Shown here: piece by piece, positions 49,601 to 61,230 of the stretch | How positions within the stretch are numbered: the first letter of the stretch is position 1 | Layout: each line of letters opens with the position of its first letter | NCBI GenBank assembly: GCA_021234535.1 | Contig: CM037832.1 | Location: 2,300,359-2,364,358, forward strand | DNA: 64,000 bases | Source: Stichopus chloronotus | Taxonomy: Eukaryota > Echinodermata > Holothuroidea > Aspidochirotida > Stichopodidae | Direction of reading: 5' to 3' | Program-made: the position numbers and the translations under genes | The notes under the pieces: generated by a model | What the model saw: the letters and a program-made list of their open reading frames with translations, nothing else | Database searches by the model: none | What the model was told of the DNA's origin: nothing

Positions 49601-52600
49601 ACAGAAAAACAAAATTTCATTTGTTTTTTGTACCATGGGAAAATGGCAGAGGACGGAGGTAAATCCTAAGTAGCTGTGTACACCACATGTGACAAACTAG
49701 AAGAAAGGGACGTGTTAAAAGGTGCATCAATAAAACCAAAGTGGAACATAATCATGTATTGGAGGCACACACAAAAACGAAGATGAGTCATTTCTTCATC
49801 TTAAAATAACACAGGAAGATATCATGACAGACAAGCTATCATTAGTTTCCGGTTTGTCACCAAGTACATTTAAAAGATATCTGCTTTCAGAGAGAAATTA
49901 TGGCATCAAATAAAGCAGGATGTGCCCAACTTCCTGCACTTATAGATTGGCTATACATCTTATAATTGTAAAGTGCTATAACAACTACAGCACGGTGGTC
50001 TATTTGTCTAATAGCCTAAAATTGTAGCCAAAAGAAATACATATGCAGATAAGCGTTTCGTTGTGAATGTTCGTGAGGTGCCGCACAGTTACGACAAGGC
50101 CCGGTTCCGCTAACGTATTAGTCAAAAATAGAAAAATAATAAACTACTCTTCTTTGCACCGTATACTACCACTATAATTAATGAAATTCCTCCTGAAAGA
50201 AACGTGACTGTAATAGAATTTTCCAGATTTGCCTTGTTTAATGTTTAGCCAAGCTTAATTAGTCCCTTCTGGTATATGGCCCGGTTTACATAGCTTAAGA
50301 TGCATAACAACATTTTAATCCTTTGTTTCTACTAGTTCAAAACATGAAATGTTATGTTCCTTTTGATAATGAGAATGTAACATTTTCCAACATTTGTGGC
50401 GGGGCAGAAGTAATCAAGAACGGTCCCTGAAATGGAGTGATCACATATTTGTTTTACTGGGATGTAAAAGTACTGTGATAGAAAATGTTTCCCTTCCTTG
50501 TCGGTGTACTTAAATCTGAATGCACAGTTTTATCAAAATACTGCTTAACGTAGGGACATGGTTCTCTTTTCTGTTTTGAGAGAACAACGTCGCACATAAA
50601 CAAAGCAAGAGATGTTAGCCGGGTTTCCTCTGTATATATGTTTTGTTAATCAAATACACTTAAAAGTGAGTAAAACGAAAGTGGTAGTGACAAAATATAC
50701 ACAAATGACGTGGAAAATGTACTGATACTGTAACAACTGAATAACCATGGTTAGTATGAGGATATATAAGAAACTTTTTGTAAGTTCGAGAAAAAAAAAA
50801 CTTGGGCATGTTCCAGCGATCTATCATTTTTTAACATACGAAAAGATTTTCGAACGTTCGAAAAGTTAAATTTTTTACGGGACAACAATACGCTTCCGTA
50901 TAATCCATATTCCATTTCCCTTTTTCGTAATCTTTGTAACATTATTATAATAACTACCATCCATATACATTTAGTTTTTTGACACCACCTGAGAGTAGTA
51001 GAACATCGTCGTAGGCTGTTACTCTGGCGACGATGATGACCTACAGTATATGTGTTCTCATTGTACGTTAATTAAATCATGCGTTTAAAATGCACTGATG
51101 TGGCACACAGTACTAAGAAGAAAAAAAGAAACGTGTTGTCATTGAAAAACCATTAAGTCTCATGATTAAACGATTGCAAATTTCATGGCCTCCAAAATAA
51201 AATAAAATGAAAAGAAAATGTTTTACCAGATGAGTTATGAGATGCATCATTTGAATTTCTGAAAGTTCGGATGTAATTAAAGTGTAACCGAATTTCTATC
51301 GGTGCGAAACTTATTTCATAAATGAAGGTTACCGACTGTCCTTCCTTGGTTTGAATCATCTATCAATCTGTGTCCATGAATGCTGGTTTTAAAATATTAT
51401 GTTCTTCAATAGTGAAAAACAAACGACTCATTTGCCTTTAGGTAGCTGAGTGCATATAAACATTGATTTATTATATTTACCCAGGTCAAGATTGCGGCTC
51501 TACTTTGTCTTCTACTACCGGGGTTATCCAATCACCGGGCTACCCCCGTAATTATCCAAACTCACTAAACTGCTCCTGGAGGATTGAGGCTTCTCTTAAT
51601 ATGATCATCGAATTACATATCGAAACCTTTGATCTGAAATATTCTGCATCTTGTTCCTCCGATTCGTTAGCGGTAAGTTTTTTTCAGCTTCAGTTCCATC
51701 CATCTTCATTTCAATCTCTTTCATAGAAATAACCAAGTTAATAGACAAAGATATTTTAGAAAAAGATAAACTGATAGAAGAAAGAAACATAGGGGTAGCG
51801 ACAAGAAGCTCCCGACGGCCCATAAACGTTCCCATCCCTTTGAACGAAAATAGAACAGAAACGAAACCATGCGAAAATTGAAAGGGAAAAAAAAACAAAG
51901 CAAGGACAAGGAAAAGAATAACATTGAAATAAAAAGACTAAAAAAAAAAAACAGTACAATCAGTGACAGTTTGTTGTGAGGTGATGTTTGACATTTGTTT
52001 TTGAAGTGTGTCACACAAAAATGAAGCTTTTTATATTCTAAGCTTCATAATTATGTAACTACACTCAGTCTATACCGCATGATTATTTTAACATAGTTCA
52101 GATGGTTGGATTTCGATAGCTTGTGCCGGCAAATCGACGCGCTAATGATGAAACAGTTGATTACTACACGTAAGCTGATCTGATCTCAACAGTATCATTT
52201 AACCATAATAAGAAATCAGAAGATTAAAATCTTTCTTCACGGAATGATATCTCAAGTGAAACAGTTTTAGGAAAATTGCAGACACAGCTGAAGACGGGTA
52301 TCGCAAACAAAGGAGAAAAAACAATAATTTGTGGTCGGAAGAGAGAGAGAGAGAGAGAAAGAGGGGGGGGGGGGGGGGAGGAGGAGGTGGACAGAGAGCT
52401 GGGACTAGTCGTCTATTCAAGTGTTTCTCATTTGCAGCAAAGTGGTTTACATGATAAAACTGATATGAAAGACGGAAAGGTTAATAGATATGTCAACTTG
52501 ACCTCTATGGAAATATAAGCCTTGACCTATATATATATATATATAGAAATGCTCTTCAGACTACTCACTGCCTTCAACAAGCAGTTGTTATCAAGTCTTT

Positions 52601-55600
52601 ATTCTAGCTTTGTCGCCTGATGATGAAAGTCGTTCTTTCTTTGTCGCATTTGTGTACAGAATAAATGTTATCACTGAGAATTGTCGTGTTTTCAATCATT
52701 TTTATTACAAGTTTTGTGCTTCGCAGATCTTTTGATATATAGAAATGAATTCCTGAAAAGTGGAATTATAATAACTGGAGTAATTTTTTTTCACGTAAAT
52801 TTGTATGTCTCTTTCCAATAATCGAAGGTTTATGATGGGATAGAGAGTGCATCCACGGTGATGCTCCTGGGACCATCCTGCGGATCGTCGATTCCGTGGC
52901 CAGCTCATCCAACTACTCTTCTCTCCTCTGGGAGTATCATGACGTTAGTGTTCAAGACCGACAGTTCATTTAGTTCATCTGGTTTTAGAGCTACTTACAC
53001 GCAAGGTAGGCCGACTTTGGGATACATTAATTCAAAACAGGACAAGGAAAAAGAAACTTTTATGATGAATGAATTCCTTAGGCACTCTTGTAGTATACTC
53101 CAAAGGGTTTCCCTTTTTTGTTGGGGGGGAACCTTCTTGTATATATCACGAATGTTTAATACTCATGCTTATTTATTACAATGTAGTACAATGCAAAGCA
53201 ATGCACTGGGGCTATTCTACATCGATCGTAAAATACAATGTGTTCAGACGCGGATAAAGAAGTTTCAAAGCGGGGGGAGGGCTGAATTTAGAGGAACTAA
53301 AGTAGGGATGGAGGTGAATTGTGGGTAGACTATCCAACCAATGGCGGCTGCAGCGGAGAGTACCGGCAACTTTTTTGTAGAAAAATACTCTCGCCAGAAA
53401 TCGACCTTCCCAGGCTTAGCAAGTAAGCTCCTGGAAATAGTGCTGTCATTTTTTTCTTTCATGGAAATCTGTTCTCCTTAACAATATAGAAAGTCTTTTA
53501 CAGTTTTCACTGAAAAAGTTTAGAAACAAGTTCTCTCACAAGGGATGTATCCTATTTTTCGTTACTTTTTATTCCGTCTACCTTCACTTTGCTCTCCCTT
53601 ACCCCGTGTGCCTTATACCTGCCCATCTGATGTGATGGTCCATGAGCAAATCATTTCAGTACAGACCTTTTGTGTTCCCCCCCCCCCCTTTACCTGCGAA
53701 AAGAAATACTTCATTCACTAAGTATAAAAGTATTTTAAATTCATACCAAAACAATGATGGCAAGTGCTTCTCTCGTATAGCGACTATTGAATCAACACGA
53801 TTGTGCATTTAAAAGGAAGCCTTCTTGTTTTAACTATCTCTTTACATGTCTGTTATATTTTTTTATGCTTTATTAGAGTTTTAAAAAAGACTGTTTTATT
53901 CTACTGTTTTTGTCAAGTTGAACCAAGAAAAGAGACGTTTATTGTAGCAGAAGCTGTCGGCGGGAAAATCTATCAGCAGAACAGATTTGGAGTTGACTCG
54001 AAAGAAATACCGTTCTTTGGTCTATCACGACCTGTTGCCATAGACTACGACCCTGTTGATGATAAAGTCTACATAGCAGACGCAGGAAGAAATGTGATCG
54101 TTCGGGGTAACTTAGATGGCTCAGAGCAAGAGATTATTATCTCATCCTTTGTGACAGGTATATATAGTTTTTATTTTAAATTTCATGATTTTCTTCATTA
54201 TGAACAGGTGAATGATATGTACTCCGGGCAGGGTGCTATAATTTTGTCTATTATTATGAAGATTTCTCTTGGTTTACACTTTTATTTACAGAACCGCGGG
54301 GAATTGCCGTGGACTCCGTTTCGAGAGTAGTTTACTGGACCGATGAAGTATCTGGGTTGTCTCCGGTTTTGTTCGTTGCCAGGCTGGATGGGTCTTTTAG
54401 AAAGATTTTGGTGAAGACGAACATCATATCACCCGGTGATGTCGTTGTACAGCCGAATCTAGGGTATTTGAACATTTAGTATTCACAGACAATGAGCGAA
54501 AGAACCTAGGCCGAGACGAAGACAAAGAGAGAGTGGGAAGATTTGAAACTCCTCCCACAGGTCCTTCCCAAATTGTCTTTTATATAGATCTCTAAGGAAA
54601 CACTGGAAAAAAACTTACGAAATTAAATATTTTAGCGAGTTCATAAAGATATCTATTTTAACCTTCATGTTTGGCAATTTTACCTCTACTTATGTTTATT
54701 GCGATCATCCTTTTCAGTAGAAATACAATTGCAGATATCAATTATATATTTTACTCCATTGCATTACTTTTGTTTTCAAAATGCAACTGTACTTTTTCAT
54801 ACCATAAGACCAGGAAGTAACAATAACCTTTCTTTCAATTTGGCAGGTACGTATATTGGTCCGACCGGGGAGAAATAGCAACTGACTTGCCCTTTTGGCC
54901 CCTTCAGAGACTCTGGGGAAAGATTGAGAGGATGAACGGAGATGGGTCGGACAGAACAGTGTTGATTAACTCCAATCTTATCTGTGCAAATGCAATCGCC
55001 ATTGATATGGCAGGTTAGTACACGATATGCCCAATGCAGGTTTGCAGACTAAGATAATCAGATAAACGATGAAACATCTAATTACAGGCCTACCAACGTT
55101 CCCCAATGACATCATAAATCTTAATTTCTAACTTCGTTTGTTTGTTTTTTGCCTTTCCGGTCATCTTGGCTGGATCTTGTAACTTTTCTATCGTTTTCAA
55201 TCTAACTCGTCATCTTGTCAGGAGGGAAGCTTTACTGGACGGACACAGTCTTACGAAAAATTGAGAGGAGTAATTTGGACGGCTCATTGAGAGAACTAGT
55301 CAAACAATTTGATGACCACGTGAGTCCTGTCGGACTGATATTTCGGGATAATGCTCTTTTCTGGATTAGCCGGAGTTCTCCAGGCATCAATGTGGGAGAC
55401 AGTGAATTTGATACAGATACTTCGCAGTTGCTTGAAGCTGGTGTCTCGAAATGCTTTCGAGACCTTGCGTTCCATTCAACGGCTGATCCTGCAGTAGGTA
55501 ATTACAAGAGCATGCATTTTTACCTGCTGTAGAAGCAAGTTGTAGACTTAGAAGTTGCGACCTGTTAAAAGGTACTTGGGGTTGTATGCTTGGCGTGTGC

Positions 55601-58600
55601 ACGTATAGACAAGAAGATTAAATTAAAACGAAGTCTAAAAAGCAGCGAAATTTATTTGATCAAAAAAAGTTTCGCTTGTGCGTGAGTCTAAAAACGAAGG
55701 ATTAACAGGAATAACAAGTAGAAGTAGAAGTTAAATGCAATCAGGGTCGATCCGAATGTTACCGTGATGGATTTACATCACAATAACATTAACCTTTGGT
55801 AATTTTTTCAGTTGGGATTAAAAGCCAAAGATCTACATTTTTACCGATTTTCACTTTCAGAAGTAAATGACTGTTCCCTTCAAGGAAACACCGACCACTG
55901 TCGAGAGCTCTGCCTATCCCGTCCATTTGGGTTTTCATGTGTATCTGGTGAGTTATTTCCCCATCAATCGAAAGACGGAATAGTTGTAAACTTTACGTAA
56001 TCCCCGACGCCAAAGAACAGGGGCATTGAATCAGTGCCTACTTGCGGTCAGAATACGTCCGTCTGTTACCTACTGTAGTAATCTAGATCAATGTTGCAGT
56101 TAATCTGCTGCCGCTTCTTAGTATGACAATTTTGTAAAAAGAAAAATGGTTATAATACCTTCCAACACAACTTCCTCCTAGGAAGTTTGCTTAACATGGA
56201 TAATAATATACCCAATGGTCACATTATTTCCATGCCAAAATTGTACATGTCTGTTCTTACTTGTAGTGTGAGTCAGGCTTTTAAAATTACCTCCATGCCA
56301 TTTTGAGTTTCAATGAACAGTTCGACATTCCAAGAACTTGTGATTGTCGTTCATTTTTAACAAATATCTTAAGATTCATCACAGTATACGTCAAAATAGA
56401 TGTGATAGTTACAGGTCTGCAAAAACTCAATTCAGTCTTACCATTATAGGATAACCCTGATAGCAAAATTTGGTCGGCCCGACGTTGGACCTCTGGTGGA
56501 CACTATCTACGGTCCGCGCGGTGAAATGTCCGGTGGCTCCACGTCGCTGATTGGTTAAAAACCAAAATTTTGTTCCAGCTGACCTCCGATGGTCTCCACC
56601 GGCGGTCCACTAGATATCGCTGACTGGGAATACATACCTTAATTTGTTCAAATTTAATTCGACCTCCTTGATTTTGATTCCACCAGCGTCTCCAATCTTC
56701 CGTAACTGTCCAAACAATATATTCATCACAACAAAGGGATTACCTCTGGTTAAGTGGACAAAACCGACGGCTTTTTCTCCATCCGGTGTTCCTGTAAATG
56801 TCACATCCTCTCATCCAGAGAGTTCGTTGGTTTTCACGCCGAACGACGGAACAATCGAAGTAACATATTCAGCTGTCGATATATTCGGGCATTTTGCCAA
56901 CAATTGTGTCTTTCACATATTTTGTAAGTATACCTTATTCTCTGTGTCGTATGTACGAAATGTACAACTGTAACATGACCCAGCTGAAACCCGCTAAAAC
57001 CGCGGTTCTTCGTATGGATGAATCAGAATTGGTATATATGTGGATGCAAAATATCTCAAAACGTTATTCGTGCAGTGACATGGTTCGGTTCGGTCCCTTT
57101 TGCTCAAACTGTTTTTCAAGGCATCATAAAGACGGGAGCATCTTTACGTCTTTACGTTCTTCCAAGAGTGAATTTTGATTGGAGAGACTCAACATTCTAG
57201 AACAAATAATGAAAAGGTATCCTCGCAATTTCATTTTAATGCAGATGTAGGTGAACCACCTACCTTTGCCACTTTCTTATATTATTATTTCAACTTTCAT
57301 ATGATATTATTTCAATATTGATTATAGTAAATGAAAGGAAGAAAATCAAACAGGGGATGCATGGTGCACACAAGGCCTCGCGACATTGAAAGTTTAAACT
57401 GTTATTTTCAGATGTAGAAGAAGATCCACCAGTGATATACGACTGTCCTAAGGATATTTTGAGAGAATGTTCATCTCTTGATGATGTCATTTATGTGAGT
57501 TGGACGCCACCAAGAGCAGTGGATGATTTAGAGGACGTCACTCTCAGTTTCCAGTCTCATCATCTCCATGGTGATACATTTTCGGTAGGAAACACAAGCG
57601 TTACCTATGTATGGGAGGACAGAGCAGGAAATTCCGCCGAATGCAGTTTCTTGGTATTTATTTCAGGTGAGTACCTCTGTTTGGAGAGGTCTGTGCATAA
57701 TGTATACTCTATATACGGCAATTTACTGGCACTGGCCACTGGACCCAAGTCGTTCTGTTTGGAATCGATCAAACTGTTACAGTTAATTTGGGGGAGGGAT
57801 AAGGAGAGGGGATAAATGAATTACCCTCGGATTTGCTGCAACAAAAGGGTACAATTGTGAAGTTAATTATCCGTATTTTTTAATTTTCCGTCATTTAAGA
57901 CTGTAGAAGAGGATTACTACGCAATAAATCAACTTTAACTGCCCTTAGATACTTTTCATTCTATATTTAGCTAATGACCGACCCGGCGTACGCCTGGTCC
58001 TTTAGTTAGCCACATTCAAAGTCTGGACTATTTATTCTAGGACTATTTATTCTATGATGCAGTCTCACTGATACAGTTTATTCATTAAAAAAAAGCACTC
58101 TTTGTCCCGCCTTAAGTGGGATCCGTTGTCCCTGTTGCCACTCCAAACCCTCCAGAATCAGGCAGTGAGGATAGCTGCCATGGGTTTTGAAACCACTTGA
58201 ACTAATTTACGATGATTACCTGTAGCGTAGGAAGTGTCATCTGTTTGATGATATCGACGTAATGAGAAATGCAGCTTTACACGATGTTCGACGATCAGAA
58301 AGTCTCGGCTCTTTCATTAGAAACCATTTTGCTTGTTTTCTGAACAATGAACACAGATGTCAACATGTTTTTTTTTTCGGATTTTTCTGTTTCGTCCTTG
58401 TCGTGACGTTCTGTTCGTGGAAAAAGTTTTGTTTACACGTAAACCCGAGAAACAGTTATGCACAGTAGTTGGTATATGTACTCTGTCTCAGTGAGGAGCA
58501 AAAATGCGATTGGCCTCAGACGCAGAGCTGTATACAATATGCACAAAACCGTGCTTTCAGCTTTATCTCACACAATATGATTAAACTTGAAAACCGCAAG

Positions 58601-60307
58601 GCTGAACAGAGTAAACAATACATTATAGTCACATTTTGATAATGATATTCTTTTTTTTTTCTGCACTTCATATATTTTTAGTTCAATTTCAAACGTATCT
58701 GAAACAATGAGAAAATCCCTTGACAAATATTACTTAAATCAGAAAGAGAAAGAGTAACAACAGAAGTTTCTATAAAGCTTGTTTAAGTTGGAAATTGTAT
58801 CAAAATAAGACAAAAGAATATGCTTAAACAAATTATAAAGAAAGGAAAGAAATGGAAGAAGAAATTGAATCTGTATTTAATATTAGTAAAAGCGTTCAAT
58901 GACCTCGACAGTGAAAGAGTTCTACTATTTGGAATAACGTACTTGAATGAAAAGTTGTAATTATTTATGGCTACAATTTTGGTACAAAAATATGGTCAGA
59001 AGGTACGACTTGGGTAAGAACATTGATTGAATGAGGTATTAATTAATCAATTAAATAATACGTTTGCCAATTTTCAAACAACCAATTATTCTCATGGCAA
59101 GATTTGTTTCTTCTTTTTCAAAAAATTTCTGTATGGTTTAAAATTCAGCATAGGTCAATTTTTCAATGTCACGACAACATTAATTTGAGTGTTTTGTTTT
59201 CTTCGATTTATGCGATAACAAAAATAATACAGCTAAGACACAAATTGGAAAGGGGAGAAACCGAAACAGGATTTACAATAACAAAAGAGCCAAAGTTTGC
59301 GAAAGAAGGGGAGCATAAAAACACACACACAATCGAGTCAACTGTTTACTCAACAGAAAACGTCTGAGAACTCATTATCTTAAATGAGTTCTTTTTCAAT
59401 GCCATTCTTTATGGGTCACGTCCTACGCCTCGCATTTCCAACTAGATCTTTCTTGCTCCTTATGTAAAGGGACAAAAAAAAAATTATCAATGAAAGAGAA
59501 GTCCACATCTGAAAATTCCGTCGACAAACCATTTTCAGCCTAATAAGAGTACAATACTTTTTTCATTTAAATTTGTTTTCGATGACATTAAAATGACTGG
59601 CGTGAAAAAAAAAATGTAGTAATAACAACAAAGTCAGGAGTATATGTATATATATATTTTTTTTTTCAAAATGTGAATGTTTTCAATTGGAATAAGTCCC
59701 CTTTAATCATATGACGTACTCGATCACGTGATGCATACAACGTAAGTGTGTACTACCTCCAATATGCAGCTGCTCAGAGGCAAAAATTGCCAAGCAGCCA
59801 AAGGGGACCCCCGATCTGGCACACCGCATTGGACCGAAATACATTATGCATTGTTTTAGCTTGACACCATATAGGTGTGATTCTAAGCAAGGTTCGTCTT
59901 TCTTTCTTTCAGTACGTGTTAATGAGACTACAGATTCCTACCTGGACGAGATGGTAAATAATCCCTTAGGTGTGGTCACGGGCTCTATCATCTTCTGTAT
60001 CATTATCATCCTCGTCGTGATTGGTCTCTCTCTTTATAAGTTCAAAAGAAGAGGCAACTTTCCAATCCCACCGCTTCCGTCTGTTGCCAAAAGTCATCGA
60101 ACTCCCCCTGCAGATCCTAAGAGCCGCCGCCATATTTGGTCTATATCTACTCAGTTATACGAACCTACTAATTTTTCTCGTTATGACACAGTCGCTAGGG
60201 ACTCGTATTACGATGACATCGAAAAGCCATCTCATTACAGTCGGAGCATCCGAGCAACCAATCACAGCGCCACATATGTGAACGTTTTATATGAGAATCA
60301 TCGATAG
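46614..60307 (+). CDS. Gene C: CUB-YWTD propeller-EGF-HYR-HYR type I transmembrane receptor
   Basis: Eleven exons (46614-46683, 51485-51672, 52828-53005, 53918-54157, 54292-54463, 54847-55013, 55222-55497, 55861-55947, 56687-56923, 57412-57666, 59913-60307) join in one open frame of 2265 nt, 754 residues. Order: signal peptide (1-23), CUB (24-145), six LDLR-type propeller strands (146-430; KIY, VYIAD, YWTD, YWSD, YWTD, LFWIS), four-cysteine EGF (431-459), HYR 1 (460-538), HYR 2 (539-623), stalk, TM helix (about 643-665) and an 89-residue tail. The tail carries SRYDTV, SYYDDI, TYVNV and LYENH. CUB, propeller and HYR are extracellular binding modules, so a cell-surface receptor with phosphotyrosine signalling is inferred. 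All splice sites are GT-AG. It is the only complete copy in the window. I recognise the domains but not a named gene. Confidence 0.88.
46684..51484 (+). other. Gene C intron 1, 4.8 kb
   Basis: No exon is recognised. 51225-51390 is shared with gene B intron 1 (19740-19990). Short A or C tracts occur at about 47312-47326, 48145 and 49530. Confidence 0.6.
51485..51672 (+). CDS. Gene C exon 2: CUB domain, first half
   Basis: AG at 51483-51484 and GT at 51673-51674, leaving in phase 0. It encodes QDCGSTLSS, VIQSPGYPRNYPNSLNCSW and IELHIETFDL, the standard CUB pattern with its first cysteine pair, up to DSLA. Confidence 0.92.
51673..52827 (+). other. Gene C intron 2 with GA/G-rich simple repeat
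   Basis: A (GA)n run followed by a G tract lies at about 52340-52386, and an (AT)n run at about 52529-52544. Open frames across 51605-52014 are low-complexity and rejected. Confidence 0.6.
52828..53005 (+). CDS. Gene C exon 3: CUB domain, second half
   Basis: Starts VYDGIES, completing the CUB L-x-VYDG motif across the phase-0 junction. It continues LLGPSCGSS, the second cysteine pair, and ends MTLVFKTDSSFSSSGFRATY, the usual CUB end. Confidence 0.92.
53006..53917 (+). other. Gene C intron 3
   Basis: No exon is seen. 53813-53917 is the block copied beside the relic at 16165. A poly-C tract lies at about 53679-53688. Confidence 0.55.
53918..54157 (+). CDS. Gene C exon 4: propeller blades 1-2
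   Basis: AG at 53916-53917, GT at 54158-54159, phase 1-1. It encodes KETFIVAEAVGGKIYQ, RPVAIDYDP, KVYIADAGRNVIVRGNLDG and EIIISSFVT. The YWTD signature is degenerate (YIAD) as is common in blade 2. Confidence 0.88.
54292..54463 (+). CDS. Gene C exon 5: propeller blade 3
   Basis: PRGIAVDSVSRVVYWTDEV then [13 protein letters not shown] and the VVVQPNLG end. 172 nt, leaving two bases over, as in gene A exon 399-570. Confidence 0.9.
54847..55013 (+). CDS. Gene C exon 6: propeller blade 4 with insertion
   Basis: YVYWSDRGEIA is followed by a 13-residue insertion (within TDLPFWPLQRLWG) absent from gene A, then [16 protein letters not shown]. Boundaries are AG 54845-54846 and GT 55014-55015. Confidence 0.88.
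55222..55497 (+). CDS. Gene C exon 7: propeller blades 5-6
   Basis: [19 protein letters not shown], then ALFWISRSS in the last blade and LAFHSTADP at the end. Same length as gene A exon 5632-5907. Confidence 0.9.
55498..55860 (+). other. Gene C intron 7
   Basis: Nothing recognised. It ends in the TCACTTTCAG acceptor. Confidence 0.5.
55861..55947 (+). CDS. Gene C exon 8: four-cysteine EGF-like module
   Basis: VNDCSLQG, HCRELCLSRPFGFSCVS; 87 nt, phase 1-1. Cysteines match EGF positions 1-4, and 5-6 are absent as in gene A. Confidence 0.86.
55948..56686 (+). other. Gene C intron 8, with a possible small inverted-repeat element
   Basis: About 56453-56631 is GC-richer than its surroundings. It begins CCCTGATAGCAAAATT, ends ATCGCTGACTGGG (imperfectly complementary) and contains GGTC/GACC-rich words such as CCGACGTTGG. 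It resembles a MITE-like insertion. The rest shows nothing. Confidence 0.45.
56687..56923 (+). CDS. Gene C exon 9: HYR domain 1
   Basis: AG at 56685-56686 and GT at 56924-56925. PIFRNCPNNIFITT, VKWTKPTAFSPSGVPVNV, VTYSAVDIFGH and NNCVFHIF. The last strand is shortened: the V-T pair that ends the paralogous exons is missing, but the phase is kept. Confidence 0.87.
56924..57411 (+). other. Gene C intron 9
   Basis: Nothing recognised. Overlapping open frames at 56894-57200 are not supported by paralogues. Confidence 0.5.
57412..57666 (+). CDS. Gene C exon 10: HYR domain 2
   Basis: AG at 57410-57411 and GT at 57667-57668, 255 nt. DPPVIYDCPKDI, VSWTPPRAVDDL, SVGNTSVTYVWED and AECSFLVFIS. An extra cysteine (LRECSS) is not seen in the other HYR 2 copies. 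Confidence 0.89.
57667..59912 (+). other. Gene C intron 10, with a possible LINE scrap
   Basis: About 58090-58200 reads WDPLSLLPLQTLQNQAVRIA in one frame. This resembles the region after the RT domain in LINE ORF2 proteins but is short and soon broken, so it is only a suggestion. (AT)n and poly-T lie at about 59643-59666. Confidence 0.35.
59913..60307 (+). CDS. Gene C exon 11: stalk, transmembrane helix, tyrosine-rich tail
   Basis: Acceptor CTTTCAG ends at 59912; stop TAG is at 60305-60307. A short stalk (VRVNETTDSYLDEM) precedes the helix (SIIFCIIIILVVIGLSLY) and the KFKRR stop-transfer. The tail has a proline segment, an IWSIS motif shared with gene A (VWSIS) and seven tyrosines. Two fit S-x-Y-x-x-[VI] and two fit YxN. 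Confidence 0.88.
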
Positions 60308-61230
60308 CAGATGTATGTTACATATAACAATAGCAAGGACCATGTATAAGAAACTCAGGTTCGGATTTGTTGGGAAGCTTGTTACATGGCACTAATACAT
60401 GCAGTCCCTTACCTGTCACCGGCATAGTAAGGACTTCGTTTTCGTGACCCTTGACCTCTTCGCAATTGACATCCATGCCATCAACCTCCCTGATCGATGT
60501 TACGTGTCAGAGCGTAGGTCTTTTGCGAGCAGGGCGTGGGGTGTGTAAGTGGAACGCCACCGTTAGTTTTGACTTTACTGAACCTCCCAGATGCGGTGGA
60601 AAAGCACTTTACATGTGTCCTGGGCTGAATGTGCCCAGCCTTGCAATAGGGATCTAATATGAGCAGTTTCTCAGTTAATGAGAAGACATAATTCTATGCA
60701 AACTGGTAATTATTTGGATTGCTCTAAACTAGAACATTTCTGCTATTGTAGTTTCCAGAAAAGTTAATTCAGTTCAACAGTTTTCACTTTCTAACCATAA
60801 CAGTTTTTTTTTTTTTTTTTCGAGAAAGTTTCAACTAGCAGGTGACCATAGACAAACTATGGAGCGATATTATGCATTTACTCCATATAAAAAAAATTTT
60901 CCCGAGAAATTATGGTTCCAGAAATGTTACTCCAACAACTTTATCCTCTGGCGATTACAGTTTTATTTAAGTTTTACTTTGCTTGTTGCAAGATTGTTGC
61001 ATGAAAAAGTAGATCTAGTTCTTGAACTGATAACTTTTGTAAATGATGACCACCTTGATGATAAATATGTCATACAATAGTATTTTGGTAGGTGGTGAAA
61101 GCAGGAATGTGATGGTTGGCCTGGGAGAGGATTATAAGGAAGGGGGTGTCCTCGTTCCCTAATCTGAGAAAGAAATTACGTACTAGGTAAGCTTAGATGC
61201 AATTTAGTGCAATCATTAGCGTCCTTTGAA
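60308..61230 (+). other. 3' flank / probable UTR of gene C
   Basis: Contains a poly-T run at about 60804-60821. Open frames at 60451-60657 and 60859-61080 have no recognisable domains. Confidence 0.4.

Noticed and set aside
51605..52014. Several overlapping F/S-rich or K/E-rich open frames
   Set aside because: They arise from A/T-rich simple sequence in gene C intron 2; the real exon ends at 51672.
56894..57200. Open frames after HYR 1 of gene C
   Set aside because: They start inside the exon in another frame or in the intron and have no paralogue.
58090..58480. Confident LINE call in gene C intron 10
   Set aside because: Only a short LINE-like peptide segment is visible and the rest is broken, so it is kept only as a suggestion.
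60451..61080. Additional small genes downstream of gene C
   Set aside because: No domain or splice support; probably 3' UTR or flank.
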